Below are positions 5,112 through 6,012 of a DNA stretch of 6,012 nt, piece after piece. Made by a program: the position numbers and the translations under genes. The stretch comes from JAXHTH01 sp034211115 (GTDB taxonomy: Bacteria; Planctomycetota; Phycisphaerae; Phycisphaerales; SM1A02), in assembly GCA_034211115.1 (NCBI GenBank), contig JAXHTH010000287.1:1-6012 (forward strand), given 5' to 3'. Every line of letters begins with the position of its first letter. The stretch's first letter is position 1. A model generated the notes under the pieces. That model did no database searches, had not been told where the DNA came from, and worked only from the letters and a program-made list of their open reading frames with translations.

Positions 5112-5435
5112 TCAGGAGGCGGCCTTCGCCTCCAGGAACGCCTCGACGCTGCGGATGTCCGGGATGATCTGGGGCGTGAGCCGCAGGGTGAAGCTCGCGC
5201 CCTCCTCGACGCGGGTGAGCCGCGTGGCCCGGGCGCGATCGGTCCAGGGGAGCCCCGCGCGGATGTAGGTTCGGTTGTCCTTCTGCCGCCGCTGCTTCTG
5301 GAGGGCCTTCAGGCCCTTGCGGACCTCCGGCTGGGTTTGCATGAGGCGCTGGATGGTCTTTCGCTGGGCCTCACGTCGCGGCAGCTTCGTGATGGTGAAG
5401 GTGACCACGTTCCGGGGTGCGAGAAGGTCGCTCAT
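5112..5435 (-). CDS. Small basic protein of unknown function
   Basis: I do not recognise this 107-residue protein. It has no signal peptide or membrane segment, so it is probably cytosolic. It carries 23 Lys/Arg against 10 Asp/Glu, spread along its length. Residues 9-18 (NVVTFTITKL) look like a beta strand, 20-50 like a basic amphipathic helix, and 79-90 (GASFTLRLTPQI) like another strand, followed by a short C-terminal helix. There is one Trp (64) and no Cys. This suggests a compact fold that might bind nucleic acid, which is inference from charge only. The frame is open to an ATG at 5516, but the start at 5435 is chosen because GGAG lies 7 nt upstream and the promoter overlaps the longer reading. 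Promoter, Shine-Dalgarno site and terminator make a complete single-gene unit, which supports a real gene. Confidence 0.75.
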   Translation of the reverse strand: MSDLLAPRNVVTFTITKLPRREAQRKTIQRLMQTQPEVRKGLKALQKQRRQKDNRTYIRAGLPWTDRARATRLTRVEEGASFTLRLTPQIIPDIRSVEAFLEAKAAS

Positions 5436-5442
5436 GGCGGGG

Positions 5443-5446
5443 CTCC
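5443..5446 (-). promoter_or_regulatory. Shine-Dalgarno site of the small basic-protein gene
   Basis: GGAG on the minus strand, 7 nt before the ATG at 5435. It fixes this start against the longer in-frame alternative. Confidence 0.6.
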
Positions 5447-5487
5447 GGCGGACGCTGCGGGTGAGTGCGGATCGATGCGAATCGGCC

Positions 5488-5516
5488 ATTGTACCCGGCG
5501 GCGGGGTCGGAGCCAA
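5488..5516 (-). promoter_or_regulatory. Sigma-70-like promoter of the small basic-protein gene
   Basis: On the minus strand TTGGCT (5516-5511) and TACAAT (5493-5488) are separated by exactly 17 bp. They match the -35 and -10 consensus at four and five of six positions. The predicted transcript start is near 5481, giving a leader of about 46 nt to the ATG at 5435. Confidence 0.65.
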
Positions 5517-5668
5517 ACGCGTGGCGGGCTCCCCGTGTCGATCATCCCCTCGGAAGCCCGTGGAGTCAGCCCGTGGTCTCCGGTCGCCGCTTGCGTCTTC
5601 GCAGGCGTGCTATGCCGCAGGCGGCCCCGGGAGCGGCCAGGGAAGCGATCCGGGGGTTGTTCCGCGTG

Positions 5669-6012
5669 CTAATCCGATCCGCTGACGCGCTCGATCTCGT
5701 CCATGCTCGTGACGCCCTGGGCGACGAGGTGGAAGCCGAACTGCTGGAGGGTCATGAACAGGCCCTGGTTGGCGATCTCCCGGATGCCCTGGATCGTCGG
5801 CCGCTTGAGGATCACATCGCGCGTCGGGTCGTTGATCTCGAGCAGCTCGAACAGCGCCCGCCGGCCGATGAAGCCGGTGCGGAGACAGCGTCGGCAGCCG
5901 GTGGGGGCGTAGATCTGCGGCACGCCGTCGAGTTGATGGCCCATCCTCAGATTCTGGGTCGGCGTGGGCTTGACGCCCTTCTTGCACGATTCGCAGAGGA
6001 CGCGCACGAGCC
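5669..6012 (-). CDS. GspE/PilB-type secretion ATPase, C-terminal end (partial)
   Basis: Only the last 113 codons are present, and the gene continues past the right edge. GspE/PilB ATPases are hexameric cytosolic motors that drive pseudopilus or pilus assembly in type II secretion and type IV pili. The fragment starts LVRVLCESC and has the family's tetracysteine zinc site: CESC, 29 residues, then CRRC. This is followed by GFIGRRALFELLEIND, the typical C-terminal domain sequence (usually GR-x-x-x-x-E-x-L), and a final helix rich in hydrophobics (FGFHLVAQGVTSMDEIERV). All four cysteines are kept, so the visible part looks intact. The Walker motifs lie outside the window. Whether it is GspE or PilB cannot be decided from this end. 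No clear terminator follows in the 233 bp before the next gene. Confidence 0.92.
   Translation of the reverse strand, partial: LVRVLCESCKKGVKPTPTQNLRMGHQLDGVPQIYAPTGCRRCLRTGFIGRRALFELLEINDPTRDVILKRPTIQGIREIANQGLFMTLQQFGFHLVAQGVTSMDEIERVSGSD

Noticed and set aside
5516..5668. Possible terminator of the GspE/PilB-type gene
   Set aside because: Only 4-bp stems such as TGCG/CGCA and GGCC/GGCC were found, with no T-tract, which is too weak to call.

Overview
The window is GC-rich bacterial DNA with compact genes on both strands. The style of the long secreted protein in the middle (an STN-like domain followed by a secretin-like domain, joined by a very acidic linker), a GspE/PilB-type ATPase, and many short low-complexity arrays between genes suggest a planctomycete, perhaps Phycisphaerae-like. 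That placement is an inference; no rRNA or other taxonomic marker is present.

Layout from left to right. Bases 1-268 hold no complete gene, but a reading frame open at the left edge encodes a Tat/lipobox-like stretch resembling the start of an ActB-type molybdopterin oxidoreductase (alternative complex III). The resemblance fades after about 30 codons, so this may be a broken remnant. A complete ALDH7-type aldehyde dehydrogenase follows (269-1813, +), then an 8-bp tandem repeat and a good intrinsic terminator. Next is a NUDIX hydrolase (1937-2638, +) with an N-terminal extension. It converges on a typical 2-Cys peroxiredoxin (2820-3413, -) across a gap containing strong hairpins. The peroxiredoxin is divergent from a secreted secretin-related protein (3678-5039, +). 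The 264 bp between them contain a 14-bp tandem repeat, a perfect 14-bp palindrome and a hairpin. A small, very basic protein of unknown function (5112-5435, -) follows with its own promoter, Shine-Dalgarno site and terminator. The right edge holds the C-terminal end of a GspE/PilB-type ATPase (5669 to beyond the window, -).

The genes do not form one evident pathway. Most look like single-gene transcription units with their own terminators. The only thematic link is that the secretin-related protein and the GspE-type ATPase both belong to families used in type II secretion or type IV pili, but they lie on opposite strands with another gene between them. I see no CRISPR array, tRNA, rRNA, insertion sequence or defence system. 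The best leads are the possible actB remnant, the palindrome/hairpin upstream of the secretin-related gene, the channel-less secretin-like protein itself, and the small basic protein.
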